A DNA stretch of 64,000 bases, taken from NCBI RefSeq assembly GCF_900207575.1, contig NZ_OAOQ01000003.1, forward strand, positions 124,001-188,000, read 5' to 3'. Below the pieces are notes generated by a model, which saw only the letters and a program-made list of their open reading frames with translations, ran no database searches and was not told the origin of the DNA. The position numbers and the translations under genes are program-made. Source of the stretch: Cereibacter ovatus. Its GTDB lineage: Bacteria; Pseudomonadota; Alphaproteobacteria; Rhodobacterales; Rhodobacteraceae. Below, piece by piece: positions 19,972 through 30,246 of this stretch. Position 1 is the first letter of the stretch; every line of letters begins with the position of its first letter.

Positions 19972-20856
19972 TCAGCCCCGCGCATAGCGCGGCAGGGCGC
20001 GCAGGCTGGTCATCTGCACGATGCTGACGGCCGGCGCATGGGCCCCGCCCAGTGCCAGCGTCGCCGCGCGCAACATCTCGATTCCGTCTTCGGATTTCGC
20101 GGGCAGGCGGTCGGGCGGGATCGGGCGGCCCATCGTCAGGCGGAACGGCTGGCGGTGCTTGTTCAGCACCTCGTGAAACAGGGTGATGTCGCGCAGCGTC
20201 GGGTGGATCAGATCGAACAGATAGAACAGCGTTGAATTCCGCGCCCGGATGTTCACCGGCACCACCGGCAGATCGAACCTGCGCGCGATCATCGCGGCCG
20301 AGGCCATCCACGGCCGTTCCATCAGCTTCAGCCCGCAGCGCCTGGCCAGCCGCCCCGAGGGGAAGATCACCCCCAACCGCCCGGCCTCGATCGCGCGGCG
20401 GGTGAAATCCATCGTCTCGCGCGTCTTGGCATGGCTGCGCTTTTCCGGGCGCCATTCCACCGGGCAGATCAGATCCTCCATCTGCGGCAGCACGCGCAGG
20501 ATGTCGCGGTTGGCGTAAAAGAACAGATCGGGGCGCAGCGGCGCAATCGCACGGTGCAGGATGATGCCATCGGCGATGCCGGTCGGATGGTTGCACACCA
20601 CCAGCGCCGGGCCGTTGCGCGGCAGATGATCCAGCCCCGTCACCTCGACATCGCGGGCGATCAGGTCGCCCACCATGTGCATGATCGCGGGGGTGGGCTG
20701 ATCCTTCAACCGCTCGCCCAGCGCCACGGTGCGGCCATAGCCCAGCACACGGGTCAAAAGATGCCGTGCCGCCTCGTGATGCGCCCGCCCCGAGAACAGC
20801 CACGGCGCGCGTTCCTCGATCAGCGGATCGATTCGGGACTGCATCGTCAGCGACAC
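19972..20856 (-). CDS. PlsC-like lysophospholipid/N-acyl acyltransferase
   Basis: Predicted membrane-associated acyltransferase. The start chosen is GTG at 20856 because GGAGG (20867-20863) lies six bases upstream; it gives 294 residues, while an ATG at 20844 is the next option. The catalytic motif is NHPTGIADG at residues 89-97, the His-x5-Asp variant of the family motif, and FPSGR near residue 160 replaces the usual FPEG. A role in glycerophospholipid or ornithine-lipid acylation is possible. It sits 93 bases after pepN. Confidence 0.72.
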   Translation of the reverse strand: MSLTMQSRIDPLIEERAPWLFSGRAHHEAARHLLTRVLGYGRTVALGERLKDQPTPAIMHMVGDLIARDVEVTGLDHLPRNGPALVVCNHPTGIADGIILHRAIAPLRPDLFFYANRDILRVLPQMEDLICPVEWRPEKRSHAKTRETMDFTRRAIEAGRLGVIFPSGRLARRCGLKLMERPWMASAAMIARRFDLPVVPVNIRARNSTLFYLFDLIHPTLRDITLFHEVLNKHRQPFRLTMGRPIPPDRLPAKSEDGIEMLRAATLALGGAHAPAVSIVQMTSLRALPRYARG

Positions 20857-20949
20857 CCTGCGCCTCCTGCCCTGGCCCCATGCGGGGCCGACCTCATCAC
20901 CGCCATCCACCGGGCAGAACGCGGAAAATGCGGCACGGGTTCCCCCATG

Positions 20950-23505
20950 TCATCCGCGCCGCATCCGGCCCGCCATCTCGGCCAGATCGCGGCTCAGGGC
21001 CGGCGCGGCAAGGATGCGGTCCAGTTGGTCGGCCATCAGTGCCTGCCGGTCGGCATCGTAACGGGCGCGGGTCTCGAACGCCGTCGACATCCGCGCCGCG
21101 GTCTGCGGGTTCAGCGGATCAAGCCGGATCAGCCAGTCGGCCAGCACCCGATAGCCCGCCCCCGAGGCGTGGTGAAAGCCCGCATGATTGGCCGACAGCG
21201 CGCCGATCACCGCGCGGAAACGGTTGGGGTTCTTCCAGTCGAAATCGGGATGCGCCGTCAGCCGGTCGACCTTGGCCGCCGCTTCGGCAGGGGCCGCGTG
21301 CAGGATCTGCAAGGTGAACCATTTGTCCATCACCAGCCGGTCGCGGCCCCAGCGGGATTCGAACAGCGCCAGTTCTTCCTGACCGCGACCCACATCCAGC
21401 AGACAGGACAGGGCGCCGACCTCTTCGGTCATGTTGTTGGCGGCGCGGAAGACGGCCGCGGCCCGCGCGCCGCCGTCGCGCCGGGTCATCAGGCCCAGCG
21501 CCGCCAGCCGCAACGCCCGCCGCCCGGCCGCCCGCGCCTCGGGCGTGAAGGGGCCGGGCTCGGCCAGCGCGTCGATCAGGCCGGGCAGCGCGGGGTCCAG
21601 CCGTTCGGCCAGCGCGGCGGCCATCCGCTGGCGGGCGGCATGGATGCGGTCGGGGTCGGGCACATGGCCCGCGGCGTGCAGGGTCTGGGCCATGTCATCC
21701 TCGCCCGGCAACCGCAGGGCCAGCGCGCGAAAGGCCGGGTCAAGCGCCTCGTCCAGAGCCACCCGGGCCAGCGCATCCAGCCAGTCGGGGCCGGGCTGTG
21801 CGCCATCCGTCACCATCCGCGCCAGCACCTCTTTGGCCAGCGCGCGGCCCGCTTCCCATTTGTTGAACGGGTCGGTGTCATGGGCCAGCAGGAAGGCGCG
21901 TTCCTCGGGCGTGGTCGCACGTTCCAGCACCACCGGAGCCGAGAACCCGCGCAGGATCGAGGGGACGGGCCGCGCCGCAAGGCCATCGAAATGAAAGCTT
22001 TGCCGGGTCTCGGTCAGTTCCAGGACGGTGGTGGGCACAACCTCGTCACCGTTGGGGTTCAGCAGGCCCACCGCGATCGGGATCACCTTGGGATGCTTGT
22101 CGGGTTGACCCGGCGTCGGCAGGTTCACCTGTTCGACATGCAGGCTGAAGCGGCCATCGCGGAAGTCGTCCGTCACCTTCAGCCGGGGCGTCCCGGCTTC
22201 GGAATACCACAGCTTGAACCGGGAAAGATCGCGGCCCGTCGCATCCTCGAACACCGCCAACCAGTCCTCGATGGTGGCGGCCTGCCCGTCGTGGCGCCGG
22301 AAATAGAGATCCAGCGCCTTCGCATAGCCCTTGTCTCCGACCAGACGCTTCAGCATCCCGATCAGCTCGGCGCCCTTCTCGTAGACAGTCGCGGTGTAGA
22401 AGTTATTGATCTCGATATATTCTTCCGGCCGGACCGGATGGGCCAGCGGTCCGTCATCCTCGCGGAACTGGCGTGCGCGCAGGGTCAGCACATCCTCGAT
22501 CCGCTTCACCGCGGCCGAGCGCATGTCGGAACTGAACTGCTGGTCGCGAAAGACGGTCAGCCCTTCCTTCAGGCACAGCTGGAACCAGTCGCGGCAGGTG
22601 ATGCGGTTGCCCGTCCAGTTGTGGAAATATTCATGGGCGATGATCGCCTCGATCCGGGCGAAATCGTCGTCGGTCGCGGTTTCCGGCAGGGCCAGCACAT
22701 ACTTCGAGTTGAAGATGTTCAGGCCCTTGTTCTCCATCGCGCCCATATTGAAATCGTCGACCGCGACGATGTTGAACACGTCCAGATCGTATTCGCGGCC
22801 ATAGACATCCTCATCCCATTTCATCGACCGGATCAGGCTGTCCATCGCATAGCCACAGCGCGCCTCGTCGCCCGGCCGCACCCAGATGTTCAGCGCCACG
22901 TCGCGCCCCGACATCGTGGTGAAGCCCGCCGAATGGGCGACCAGATCGCCCGCCACCAGCGCGAACAGATAGGCGGGCTTCGGCCAAGGATCGTGCCATT
23001 CGGCCCAGCCGGGGCCGTTCGCGACCTCGTTTCCGTTCGACAGCAGCACCGGCAGGTCGCTTTCGATGCGGACGCGGAACGGCGCCATCACATCGGGGCG
23101 GTCGGGATAGAAGGTGATCTTGCGAAAGCCCTCGGCCTCGCACTGGGTGCAATACATGCCGCGCGACATGTAAAGCCCCTCCAGCGCGGTATTGGCCTCG
23201 GGGGCGATCTCGACCTCGGCGGTAAAGGTGAAGGGGCCGTCGGGCAGGCTGGATGCAGGCAGCGTCAGGCCGGTTTCGTCGGGCATGGCCGCAATCGGCA
23301 CGCCATCGACCGCCGCCCCGATCAGGCGCAGCGCCTCGCCATCCAGCCGCAGGTCATGGCGGCCCGGCCGCGCGGGGTTCGGGCGCAGGCAGACCTGCGA
23401 CAGCACCCGCGTCGCCTGCGGATGAAGCCGGAAGGTCAGCGCCACCGAATCGACAAGGTGACTGGGCGGAAGGTAATCGACGAGGCGGATCGGTGTATCG
23501 GTCAT
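20950..23505 (-). CDS. pepN: Aminopeptidase N
   Basis: A broad-specificity M1 zinc aminopeptidase for peptide turnover in the cytoplasm. The 851-residue length fits the bacterial PepN group. GAMEN is at residues 255-259. The zinc motif HEYFH is at 291-295, with the third ligand Glu in the downstream LKEGL segment. The ATG at 23505 has GGAGA upstream. It heads a minus-strand group with the acyltransferase and hisC, and is divergent from the photolyase-like gene. Confidence 0.95.
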   Translation of the reverse strand: MTDTPIRLVDYLPPSHLVDSVALTFRLHPQATRVLSQVCLRPNPARPGRHDLRLDGEALRLIGAAVDGVPIAAMPDETGLTLPASSLPDGPFTFTAEVEIAPEANTALEGLYMSRGMYCTQCEAEGFRKITFYPDRPDVMAPFRVRIESDLPVLLSNGNEVANGPGWAEWHDPWPKPAYLFALVAGDLVAHSAGFTTMSGRDVALNIWVRPGDEARCGYAMDSLIRSMKWDEDVYGREYDLDVFNIVAVDDFNMGAMENKGLNIFNSKYVLALPETATDDDFARIEAIIAHEYFHNWTGNRITCRDWFQLCLKEGLTVFRDQQFSSDMRSAAVKRIEDVLTLRARQFREDDGPLAHPVRPEEYIEINNFYTATVYEKGAELIGMLKRLVGDKGYAKALDLYFRRHDGQAATIEDWLAVFEDATGRDLSRFKLWYSEAGTPRLKVTDDFRDGRFSLHVEQVNLPTPGQPDKHPKVIPIAVGLLNPNGDEVVPTTVLELTETRQSFHFDGLAARPVPSILRGFSAPVVLERATTPEERAFLLAHDTDPFNKWEAGRALAKEVLARMVTDGAQPGPDWLDALARVALDEALDPAFRALALRLPGEDDMAQTLHAAGHVPDPDRIHAARQRMAAALAERLDPALPGLIDALAEPGPFTPEARAAGRRALRLAALGLMTRRDGGARAAAVFRAANNMTEEVGALSCLLDVGRGQEELALFESRWGRDRLVMDKWFTLQILHAAPAEAAAKVDRLTAHPDFDWKNPNRFRAVIGALSANHAGFHHASGAGYRVLADWLIRLDPLNPQTAARMSTAFETRARYDADRQALMADQLDRILAAPALSRDLAEMAGRMRRG

Positions 23506-23654
23506 GGACGTCTCCTTGCCCCCTCAGCCTAGCCTGCGCCGCGCGCCGTGCAAGGGCTGCGGCGCGATCCTCTCCGGCTTGCGTTTCAGAAGTTTGACGC
23601 CCCGCGGGCGCAGCGCCCCTTGCCGTTTTCCACCAATCGCGCCATCAATGTTCC

Positions 23655-24980
23655 ATGAATGTTCTTGTCTGGTTCCGGAACGACCTGCGGATCACCGATC
23701 ACCCTGCACTGGCCCTTGCAGCCGAGGCCGGGGAAGCGGTGCTGCCGCTGCACATCGTCGACCCGGCCGAATGGGCCGGCGCCGCACGCTCGGCCCGGCA
23801 ATGGGATTTCCGCGCCGAATCACTGCGTGAACTGCGCGAGGCACTGGCCGCCCTTGGGGCGCCGCTGGCGGTGCGGGTGGGCGATCCGGTGGCGGTGCTG
23901 GACAAGCTGTGCCGGCTGCACCGCATCGGCCGCATCCTGTGCCTTGACGATCCGGCCTGTGGCCCGCTGGATCTGCGGGTGGCCGAATGGGCCGCCAGCG
24001 CCGGGGTCGCGCTTGCGATCCTTGCCACGGGGCCGGGGGCGGCGGCGGCCCTGCGCGCCCTGCCCGCGGTGGAACCCGGCCCGATCCCGCCCGCACGCGC
24101 GCTGCGGCTGGCGCCTGACCGCTGCCCGCACCGCCAAACGGGGGGCCGCGCCCAAGGGCTTTTGCTGCTGCAAAGTTTTCTCGATCGCCGGGCCGAGGGG
24201 TATCGCGCCGGCCGCGACCACCCGCTTCTGGCCGAAAGGGTCTCGTCCCGGCTGTCGCCGCATCTGGCCGCCGGCACCCTGTCGCGCGCCGAGGTGCGGG
24301 CGGCGGTGGCAGACCGTCTTGCCGCGCGGCCGGGCGGCGACTGGGGGCCCGGCCTGCTGGCCTTTCGCGCGGCCCTTGCCCCGCCCGCGCCCGTCGCCCC
24401 CCCGCCCGAGGATCGCGCCGCCGATCCCGCCCGCCTTGCCGCGCTGCACAAGGCCGAAACCGGCCTGCCCTTCCTTGATGCCACGCTGCGCTGCCTTGCG
24501 GCCACCGGCTGGCTGCCCGCGCGGCTGCGCGGCATGGTCGCCTCGGTCGCGCTGCATCATCTGGGCCTGCCCGAACACGCGGCGGGCGCGGTGCTGGCGG
24601 CGGGGCTGACCGATCATGCCCCGCCCGTCCACTGGGCGCAGATCCGCCGCGCCGCAACCGGCCGGCCGGCCGATCCGATCGCACTGGCCGCCAGTCTGGA
24701 CCCCGGCGGCGCCTTCACCCGGCGCTGGCTGCCCGAACTGGCCGAGGTGCCCCCGCCCTTCCTGCAAGAGCCGTGGCGCTGGTCGGGCGCGCCCCGCCTT
24801 CTGGGCCGCCGCTATCCCGAAGCGGTGGTCGATCCCGCCACCGCCCTTCGCGACGCCCGCCATCGCCTTGCGCAGCGCCCGGCTGCGCCGCCGGTCGAGT
24901 TGATCGACTGGAGCGGCGCCCGGCCATTGCGCGGCCGCCGGATGCCGGCCACGCCGGGGCAGCTCTGCCTCGATCTCTGA
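23655..24980 (+). CDS. Photolyase/cryptochrome-family protein, divergent
   Basis: The 441-residue product has a photolyase N-terminal alpha/beta domain (MNVLVWFRNDLRITDHPAL), an RLSPHL segment at 199-204, and the start of the FAD domain (GLPFLDATLR at 270-279, TGWLPARLRGMVAS at 284-297). The part that normally holds the aspartate-asparagine-tryptophan block contacting FAD and the dimer is replaced by HAPPVHWAQIRRA, and the FRIFNP motif is missing. It may be a CPD photolyase homologue with altered chemistry, a light sensor, or a gene losing function. The frame is intact. Confidence 0.7.
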   Translation: MNVLVWFRNDLRITDHPALALAAEAGEAVLPLHIVDPAEWAGAARSARQWDFRAESLRELREALAALGAPLAVRVGDPVAVLDKLCRLHRIGRILCLDDPACGPLDLRVAEWAASAGVALAILATGPGAAAALRALPAVEPGPIPPARALRLAPDRCPHRQTGGRAQGLLLLQSFLDRRAEGYRAGRDHPLLAERVSSRLSPHLAAGTLSRAEVRAAVADRLAARPGGDWGPGLLAFRAALAPPAPVAPPPEDRAADPARLAALHKAETGLPFLDATLRCLAATGWLPARLRGMVASVALHHLGLPEHAAGAVLAAGLTDHAPPVHWAQIRRAATGRPADPIALAASLDPGGAFTRRWLPELAEVPPPFLQEPWRWSGAPRLLGRRYPEAVVDPATALRDARHRLAQRPAAPPVELIDWSGARPLRGRRMPATPGQLCLDL

Positions 24981-24986
24981 CAGTAT

Positions 24987-25005
24987 TGGTCATAACTTTT
25001 GACCA
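24987..25005. promoter_or_regulatory. Palindrome upstream of glcB
   Basis: TGGTCA (24987-24992) and TGACCA (25000-25005) flank a seven-base AT-rich centre, 67 bases before the glcB start. TGGTC half-sites are typical of GntR/FadR-family regulators such as GlcC, but no such regulator is in the window and the spacing is wider than usual. Confidence 0.35.
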
Positions 25006-25071
25006 CGCGGGTTGCCCCTGTCACCATTACCCCCTAGGGTGCGGCAAATTGCCAGCGAGAGGAGCCACATC

Positions 25072-27231
25072 TTGACCGACCGCATCGAAAAGCAGGGGCT
25101 TCAGGTCGATATCCGCCTCGCAGAGTTCATCACGCGCGAGGCGATCCCCGGCAGCGGCGTGGATGAGGATACGTTCTGGGCCGGCCTTGCCGCCATGGTG
25201 CGCGACCTTGGCCCCGAAAACCGCGCCCTGCTGAACCGCCGCCAGCAGATTCAGGACCAGATCGACGCATGGCACCGCGAGCATCGCGACCAGCCCGGAA
25301 CCCTTGCCGATTACAAGACCTTCCTGCACCAGATCGGCTACCTTCTGCCCGAAGGCCCGGATTTCACCATCGACACCACCGGCACCGACCCCGAAATCGC
25401 CCATGTCGCCGGCCCGCAACTGGTGGTGCCGGTGATGAACGCCCGCTACGCGCTGAACGCCGCAAATGCGCGCTGGGGCTCGCTTTACGACGCGCTTTAC
25501 GGCACCGATGCGCTGGGTGACCTGCCCACCGAAGGCCCCTTCGACCCCGAACGCGGCGCCCGCGTGATCGCCTGGGGCCGGCAGTTCCTGGACGAGGTGA
25601 CCCCCCTCGCCCAGGGCAGCCACACAGATACCGACAGCTACCGGATCGCGGACGGAACCCTTGTCCCCGCCCTCGCCAACCCTGCCCAGGTCGTCGGCTG
25701 GCAGGGTCCGGCCAGCGCCCCCACGGCGATCCTGCTTCGCAACAACGGCCTGCACCTGATCCTCTGCATCGACCGCAGCCACCCGATCGGTGCCACCGAC
25801 CGCGTGGGCCTGTCCGACATCCGCCTTGAATCGGCCCTCTCGGTCATCATGGATTGCGAGGATTCGGTGGCCGCCGTCGATGGCGAGGACAAGGCACTGG
25901 CCTATGCCAACTGGCTGGGCCTGATGCGCGGCGACCTGCGCGAGGCGATCTCGAAAGCCGGCCGGATGGTGGTGCGCGAACTGGCCCCCGACCTGCACTT
26001 CACCGCCCCCGACGGCGCCCCCCTCACCCTGAAGGGCCGCGCGCTGATGCTGGTGCGCAACGTGGGCCACCTGATGACCACCCCCGCCGTGCTGGACGAG
26101 ACCGGCGCCGAGATCTTCGAAGGCATGCTCGACGCCTTTGCCACCACACTCTGCGCACTCCATGACCTCGGAAAGACCGAAGGCCCGCGCAACTCCACCA
26201 CCGGCGCGATCTATGTGGTGAAACCGAAGATGCACGGCCCCGAAGAAGTGGCCTTCGCCGACACGATCTTCACCCGCGTCGAAACCGCCCTTGGCCTGCC
26301 GCGACACACGGTCAAACTCGGCATCATGGACGAGGAACGCCGAACCTCGGCCAACCTCAAGGAATGCATCCGCGCAGCCCGCCACCGCGTGGCCTTCATC
26401 AACACGGGCTTTCTCGACCGCACCGGCGACGAGATCGTGACCGGCATGGAAGCCGGGCCAATGGTCCGCAAGGGCGACATGAAAGCCACCCGCTGGATCG
26501 CCGCCTACGAAGATCGCAACGTCGACATCGGCCTCGCCTGCGGCCTGCCCGGCCGCGCCCAGATCGGCAAGGGCATGTGGGCCGCACCCGACCGCATGGC
26601 CGAGATGCTGGCCACCAAGATCGCCCACCCCCGCGCCGGCGCCAGCTGCGCCTGGGTGCCCTCGCCCACCGCAGCCACACTCCACGCCACCCACTACCAT
26701 CGCATCGACGTGGGCGCCCGCCAGACCGAACTGGCCACCCGGGGCCCCCGCGGCAGCCTCGACGACCTGCTGACCCTGCCAGTGGCCCAGGGCATCAACT
26801 GGTCCGACGAGGAACTGCACCAGGAAATCGAGAACAACGCCCAGGGGATCCTCGGCTATGTCGTGCGCTGGGTCGATCAGGGCATCGGCTGCTCCAAGGT
26901 GCCCGACATCGCCAACGTGGCGCTGATGGAAGACCGCGCCACCTGCCGCATCTCCAGCCAGGCGCTGGTGAACTGGCTGCACCACGGCGTGGTCTCACCC
27001 GAACAGGTGATGTCGGCGCTGAAGAAGATGGCCGCCGTGGTCGACCGCCAGAACCAGGGCGATCCCGCCTACCGCCCGATGGCGCCCGGCTTTGACGGCG
27101 CGGCCTTCCGCGCGGCCTGCGATCTGGTGTTTTCCGGCCGCAACCAACCCTCGGGCTACACCGAACCCGTGCTCCACGCCCACCGCCGCCAGGTCAAGGC
27201 CGAACGCCAACCCCAGGTGACCGAAGCCTGA
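25072..27231 (+). CDS. glcB: Malate synthase G
   Basis: Condenses glyoxylate with acetyl-CoA to malate for growth on acetate or glycolate. The start is TTG at 25072, with GAGAGGAG (25057-25064) seven bases upstream, giving 719 residues that begin [11 protein letters not shown], the expected G-isoform length. [23 protein letters not shown] and [17 protein letters not shown] are malate synthase signatures, including the catalytic Arg/Asp region. No isocitrate lyase gene is adjacent. Confidence 0.96.
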   Translation: MTDRIEKQGLQVDIRLAEFITREAIPGSGVDEDTFWAGLAAMVRDLGPENRALLNRRQQIQDQIDAWHREHRDQPGTLADYKTFLHQIGYLLPEGPDFTIDTTGTDPEIAHVAGPQLVVPVMNARYALNAANARWGSLYDALYGTDALGDLPTEGPFDPERGARVIAWGRQFLDEVTPLAQGSHTDTDSYRIADGTLVPALANPAQVVGWQGPASAPTAILLRNNGLHLILCIDRSHPIGATDRVGLSDIRLESALSVIMDCEDSVAAVDGEDKALAYANWLGLMRGDLREAISKAGRMVVRELAPDLHFTAPDGAPLTLKGRALMLVRNVGHLMTTPAVLDETGAEIFEGMLDAFATTLCALHDLGKTEGPRNSTTGAIYVVKPKMHGPEEVAFADTIFTRVETALGLPRHTVKLGIMDEERRTSANLKECIRAARHRVAFINTGFLDRTGDEIVTGMEAGPMVRKGDMKATRWIAAYEDRNVDIGLACGLPGRAQIGKGMWAAPDRMAEMLATKIAHPRAGASCAWVPSPTAATLHATHYHRIDVGARQTELATRGPRGSLDDLLTLPVAQGINWSDEELHQEIENNAQGILGYVVRWVDQGIGCSKVPDIANVALMEDRATCRISSQALVNWLHHGVVSPEQVMSALKKMAAVVDRQNQGDPAYRPMAPGFDGAAFRAACDLVFSGRNQPSGYTEPVLHAHRRQVKAERQPQVTEA

Positions 27232-27242
27232 TCCCCGCGGCT

Positions 27243-27286
27243 TTCATTCTGGCCCAAATATCCCGGGGTCCGGGGCAGCGCCCCGG
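27243..27286 (-). repeat. Hairpin-plus-core intergenic repeat, copy 2
   Basis: On the minus strand, hairpin CCGGGGC-GCT-GCCCCGG (27286-27270) is followed by the core GGGATATTTGGGCCAGAATG (from 27264 down). It lies 45 bases after the bolA stop, between convergent bolA and glcB. It lacks the second internal hairpin of copy 1. Confidence 0.75.
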
Positions 27287-27331
27287 CCCGCCCGCGGCAG
27301 CCACACCGCAGCCGGACCGGCAGGCGCCCGC

Positions 27332-27589
27332 TCAGCCGTCCAGATCCAGCGCGAGCGCGTGAATGCGCCCGACCAGATCCTGCCCCAGCGCGGCGTGAAC
27401 CATGCGGTGCCGCTCCAGCCGGCTTCGCGGCGCCAGCGCCGTCGCCCGCATCCTCACGCGAAAATGCGTCTCACCTTCCTCGCGCCAGCCTCCATGCCCA
27501 CGGTGTTTCTCGCTTTCATCAATCACCTCAAGCTCTTGCGGCGAAAACGTCGCTGCCAGCCTGTCACGAATTTCCTCGACCACCGCCAT
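27332..27589 (-). CDS. bolA: BolA family protein
   Basis: An 85-residue BolA-fold protein; members partner monothiol glutaredoxins in iron-sulfur trafficking or act as transcription factors. The ATG at 27589 gives MAVVEEIRDRL. The conserved EVIDESEKHRGHGG and the C-terminal ERHRMVHAAL with its invariant histidine are present. It is divergent from the J-domain gene across 73 bases, a pairing common in related genomes. Confidence 0.88.
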   Translation of the reverse strand: MAVVEEIRDRLAATFSPQELEVIDESEKHRGHGGWREEGETHFRVRMRATALAPRSRLERHRMVHAALGQDLVGRIHALALDLDG

Positions 27590-27662
27590 TTGTGTCCATC
27601 CCCTCTTCAATCCGGCGCACAAAGCCCTAAACTCGCGCCTCCGAGTCGGAAAGGCCACAGAA

Positions 27663-28298
27663 ATGACGAACCGCCCCCCCTTTGAATTCGACATCCGGGT
27701 GTCCTCGGACAAGAAGCGGCGCAAGACCGGCCGCCGGGGAATGTCGGGCGCGTTCGAGACCTCGAACCGCGGCTGCGAACATCCCGGCTGCTCCGAGGCC
27801 GGTCTCTACCGTGCGCCGAAATCGCCCGATCTGCTGGATGAGTTCCTTTGGTTCTGCAAGGATCACGTCCGCGAATACAACCTGAAATGGAACTTCTTCC
27901 AGGGCTCGACCGAGGATGAGATCAAGCGCACCCTCGACAAGGACCGGGTCTGGGAACGCGAAACCCAGCCCTTCGCCAAGCGTCCCGACGAAGGCCGGGT
28001 CTGGTCGCGCCTTGGCGTGAACGACCCGATGGAAATCCTGGGCGAGAAAGCCACCCAGAACCCCGGCCGCCCCGCCGGCCATGCCACGCGCAAGCTGCCC
28101 CCGACCGAACGCAAGGCGCTGGAAATCCTTGATGCGCGCGACACCTGGACCAAGATCGAGATCCGCAAGCAATACAAAAGCCTGGTAAAGGATCTGCATC
28201 CCGACATGAACGGCGGCAACCGCGCCGACGAGGAACGCCTGCAAGAGGTGGTCTGGGCCTGGGATCAGATCAAGGACAGCCGCTACTTCCGCGACTGA
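27663..28298 (+). CDS. J-domain protein with N-terminal Cys/His cluster
   Basis: A 211-residue DnaJ-domain co-chaperone, predicted to stimulate a DnaK-type chaperone. The J domain is at the C-terminus, about residues 150-211, with the HPD motif at 179-181. The N-terminal part has Cys38, His40, Cys43, Cys65 and His68, which could bind a metal; no known zinc-finger family is assigned. There is no Gly/Phe region or standard DnaJ zinc domain, so it is not DnaJ itself. Confidence 0.8.
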   Translation: MTNRPPFEFDIRVSSDKKRRKTGRRGMSGAFETSNRGCEHPGCSEAGLYRAPKSPDLLDEFLWFCKDHVREYNLKWNFFQGSTEDEIKRTLDKDRVWERETQPFAKRPDEGRVWSRLGVNDPMEILGEKATQNPGRPAGHATRKLPPTERKALEILDARDTWTKIEIRKQYKSLVKDLHPDMNGGNRADEERLQEVVWAWDQIKDSRYFRD

Positions 28299-28542
28299 CG
28301 CGCCCCGCGACCGTCAACCGGCAGACGCCATCCCGCGGGCGGGGCCATCCCATGCCAGATCCGGGCCGCGGTGGCCAAGGGGCCTTGCCCCGGATGGTCG
28401 CGCTTTCGGTCACGGGGCCGTTCCGGCCGCCGCAAGGGCCGCCGTCGGCGCCCCTTCCCCTTGCAGCCCTGCAAGATATGTTTCATCAAAAGGTCGGGTG
28501 CGCGCCCCGCGGCGCGGCCCCTGCGGCAACAAGGCGGACGGA

Positions 28543-29517
28543 ATGCTGGACATGACTGTGAAACCCACCGAGGAAATCTCCGTTCGCGAAGTTTTCGGTA
28601 TCGACACCGACATGAAAGTGAAGGGCTTTGCCGACCGCACCGACCGCGTGCCCGACATCGACCCGACCTACAAATTCGACCCCGACACCACGCTCGCCAT
28701 TCTTGCAGGCTTTGCCTACAATCGCCGCGTGATGATCCAGGGCTATCACGGCACCGGCAAATCCACCCATATCGAGCAGGTGGCGGCACGGCTGAACTGG
28801 CCCTGCGTGCGGGTCAACCTTGACAGCCACGTCAGCCGGATCGACCTGATCGGCAAGGATGCGATCAAGCTGGTTGACGGCAAGCAGGTCACCACCTTTC
28901 AGGAAGGCATCCTGCCCTGGGCGCTGCGCAACCCCTGCGCCATCGTCTTCGACGAATACGATGCCGGGCGCGCGGATGTGATGTTCGTGATCCAGCGCGT
29001 GCTGGAAACCGATGGCAAGCTGACGCTTCTGGATCAGAACGAGATCATCACCCCCCACCCGTCCTTCCGGCTGTTTGCGACCGCAAACACCGTGGGTCTG
29101 GGCGACACCACCGGGCTTTACCACGGCACGCAACAGATCAACCAGGGCCAGATGGACCGCTGGTCGCTGGTGGCCACGCTGAACTACCTGTCGCACGATG
29201 CCGAAGTGGCGATCGTGCTGTCCAAGAACCCGCATTACAACACCGAGAAGGGCCGCAAGACGATCAGCCAGATGGTGACGGTCGCGGATCTGACGCGCAC
29301 CGCCTTCATGAATGGCGATCTGTCCACGGTGATGAGTCCGCGAACCGTGATCTCCTGGGCGCAGAACGCCGAGATCTTCCGCAACGTGGGCTATGCCTTC
29401 CGGCTGAGCTTTCTGAACAAATGCGACGAGCTGGAACGTCAGACCGTGGCCGAGTTCTACCAGCGGTGCTTTGCCGAGGAACTTCCCGAAAGTGCCGCCA
29501 GCATGGCGATGAAGTAA
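28543..29517 (+). CDS. cobS: Aerobic cobaltochelatase AAA+ subunit CobS
   Basis: The MoxR-type AAA+ subunit of the CobNST chelatase, which inserts cobalt into hydrogenobyrinic acid a,c-diamide for vitamin B12. The ATG at 28543 gives 324 residues; the ATG at 28552 is an alternative. Walker A is GYHGTGKS at 67-74, and Walker B is IVFDEYD at 134-140. cobT follows 729 bases later, with two small membrane-protein genes between them. The 244-base gap before the gene has no recognised riboswitch. Confidence 0.94.
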   Translation: MLDMTVKPTEEISVREVFGIDTDMKVKGFADRTDRVPDIDPTYKFDPDTTLAILAGFAYNRRVMIQGYHGTGKSTHIEQVAARLNWPCVRVNLDSHVSRIDLIGKDAIKLVDGKQVTTFQEGILPWALRNPCAIVFDEYDAGRADVMFVIQRVLETDGKLTLLDQNEIITPHPSFRLFATANTVGLGDTTGLYHGTQQINQGQMDRWSLVATLNYLSHDAEVAIVLSKNPHYNTEKGRKTISQMVTVADLTRTAFMNGDLSTVMSPRTVISWAQNAEIFRNVGYAFRLSFLNKCDELERQTVAEFYQRCFAEELPESAASMAMK

Positions 29518-29518
29518 G

Positions 29519-29848
29519 ATGACCCCCACGACGCTTGCCGAAGCCATCGCGGACTGTCACGCCACCCGCGCCCGGGCGCGACGGATGGGGGTGGCTTTCG
29601 TCATCCTTGCCACGGCGACGGGGGCGCTTCTGGGTTTCTGGGCGCTGAACAGCCTGACGATGGCGGCGGCGGGGGCCATGGTCCTTGCCACGGTGGCGGC
29701 GGTGCCGGCCGCCCTGCGCAGCATGGGCGCAAGTCGCCGGCTGGCGCGTCTTGAAGCCGATCACCCCGCGATCTTCCCCACCGCGATTGAACGCTATCGC
29801 ATGGTCATGGCGACTGAACGCGCCTCGCGCTACAAGCTGTATTGCTGA
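29519..29848 (+). CDS. Small two-segment membrane protein, paralogue 1
   Basis: A 109-residue protein of unknown function. Two hydrophobic segments lie at about residues 24-44 and 50-66. The C-terminal cytoplasmic-type tail has the pattern RLARLEADHPAIFPTAIERY and ends KLYC. It starts one base after the cobS stop, and its own stop shares one base with the next ATG. The tail matches that of the next gene, so the two are duplicates. A role linked to the cobaltochelatase is suggested only by position. Confidence 0.75.
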   Translation: MTPTTLAEAIADCHATRARARRMGVAFVILATATGALLGFWALNSLTMAAAGAMVLATVAAVPAALRSMGASRRLARLEADHPAIFPTAIERYRMVMATERASRYKLYC

Positions 29849-30177
29849 TGGATCAGGCCGCCATCGCCGAACGACTGGCCGACCTGCACGGCCGCATCGA
29901 CCGCATCCGGCAACGAAACCACCGCCTCGCGCTGGTGGTCGGGTTCATCGTCCTGTCGGCTGGCACCGCGGTGCTGCACGGCGCCTTGAAGGGCGTCGCG
30001 CTGGGGGTGGTGGTGGGCTTTCTCGTGACGGTGCCGGGGCGGTTCCAGATCCGCGGCCTGACCCGGCAACTGGCCGCGCTTCAGGCTGACCATCCCGAAA
30101 AGGTGGCGCTGGCGATGGATCGCTACCGGCTGGCGCGCGCGGCTGAACGCGCCGAACGCTGGAAGGTCTTTCGCTGA
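29848..30177 (+). CDS. Small two-segment membrane protein, paralogue 2
   Basis: Also 109 residues. The hydrophobic block is at about residues 27-65, preceded by a short basic/amphipathic N-terminus. The tail RQLAALQADHPEKVALAMDRY then an Arg/Ala-rich end mirrors the preceding protein. The ATG at 29848 overlaps the upstream stop as TGATG. cobT begins 69 bases later. Function unknown; probably cotranscribed with cobS and cobT. Confidence 0.73.
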   Translation: MDQAAIAERLADLHGRIDRIRQRNHRLALVVGFIVLSAGTAVLHGALKGVALGVVVGFLVTVPGRFQIRGLTRQLAALQADHPEKVALAMDRYRLARAAERAERWKVFR

Positions 30178-30246
30178 CGGCTGCCGCCGCCCTGTCCCGC
30201 GCCATTTCCCTTGTCCGCCCTGCCTCCGGGTGCTTTATCTGAAACC

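Noticed and set aside
28299-28542. Cobalamin riboswitch ahead of cobS
   Set aside because: No recognisable B12-box or supporting stem arrangement could be found by eye in this gap.
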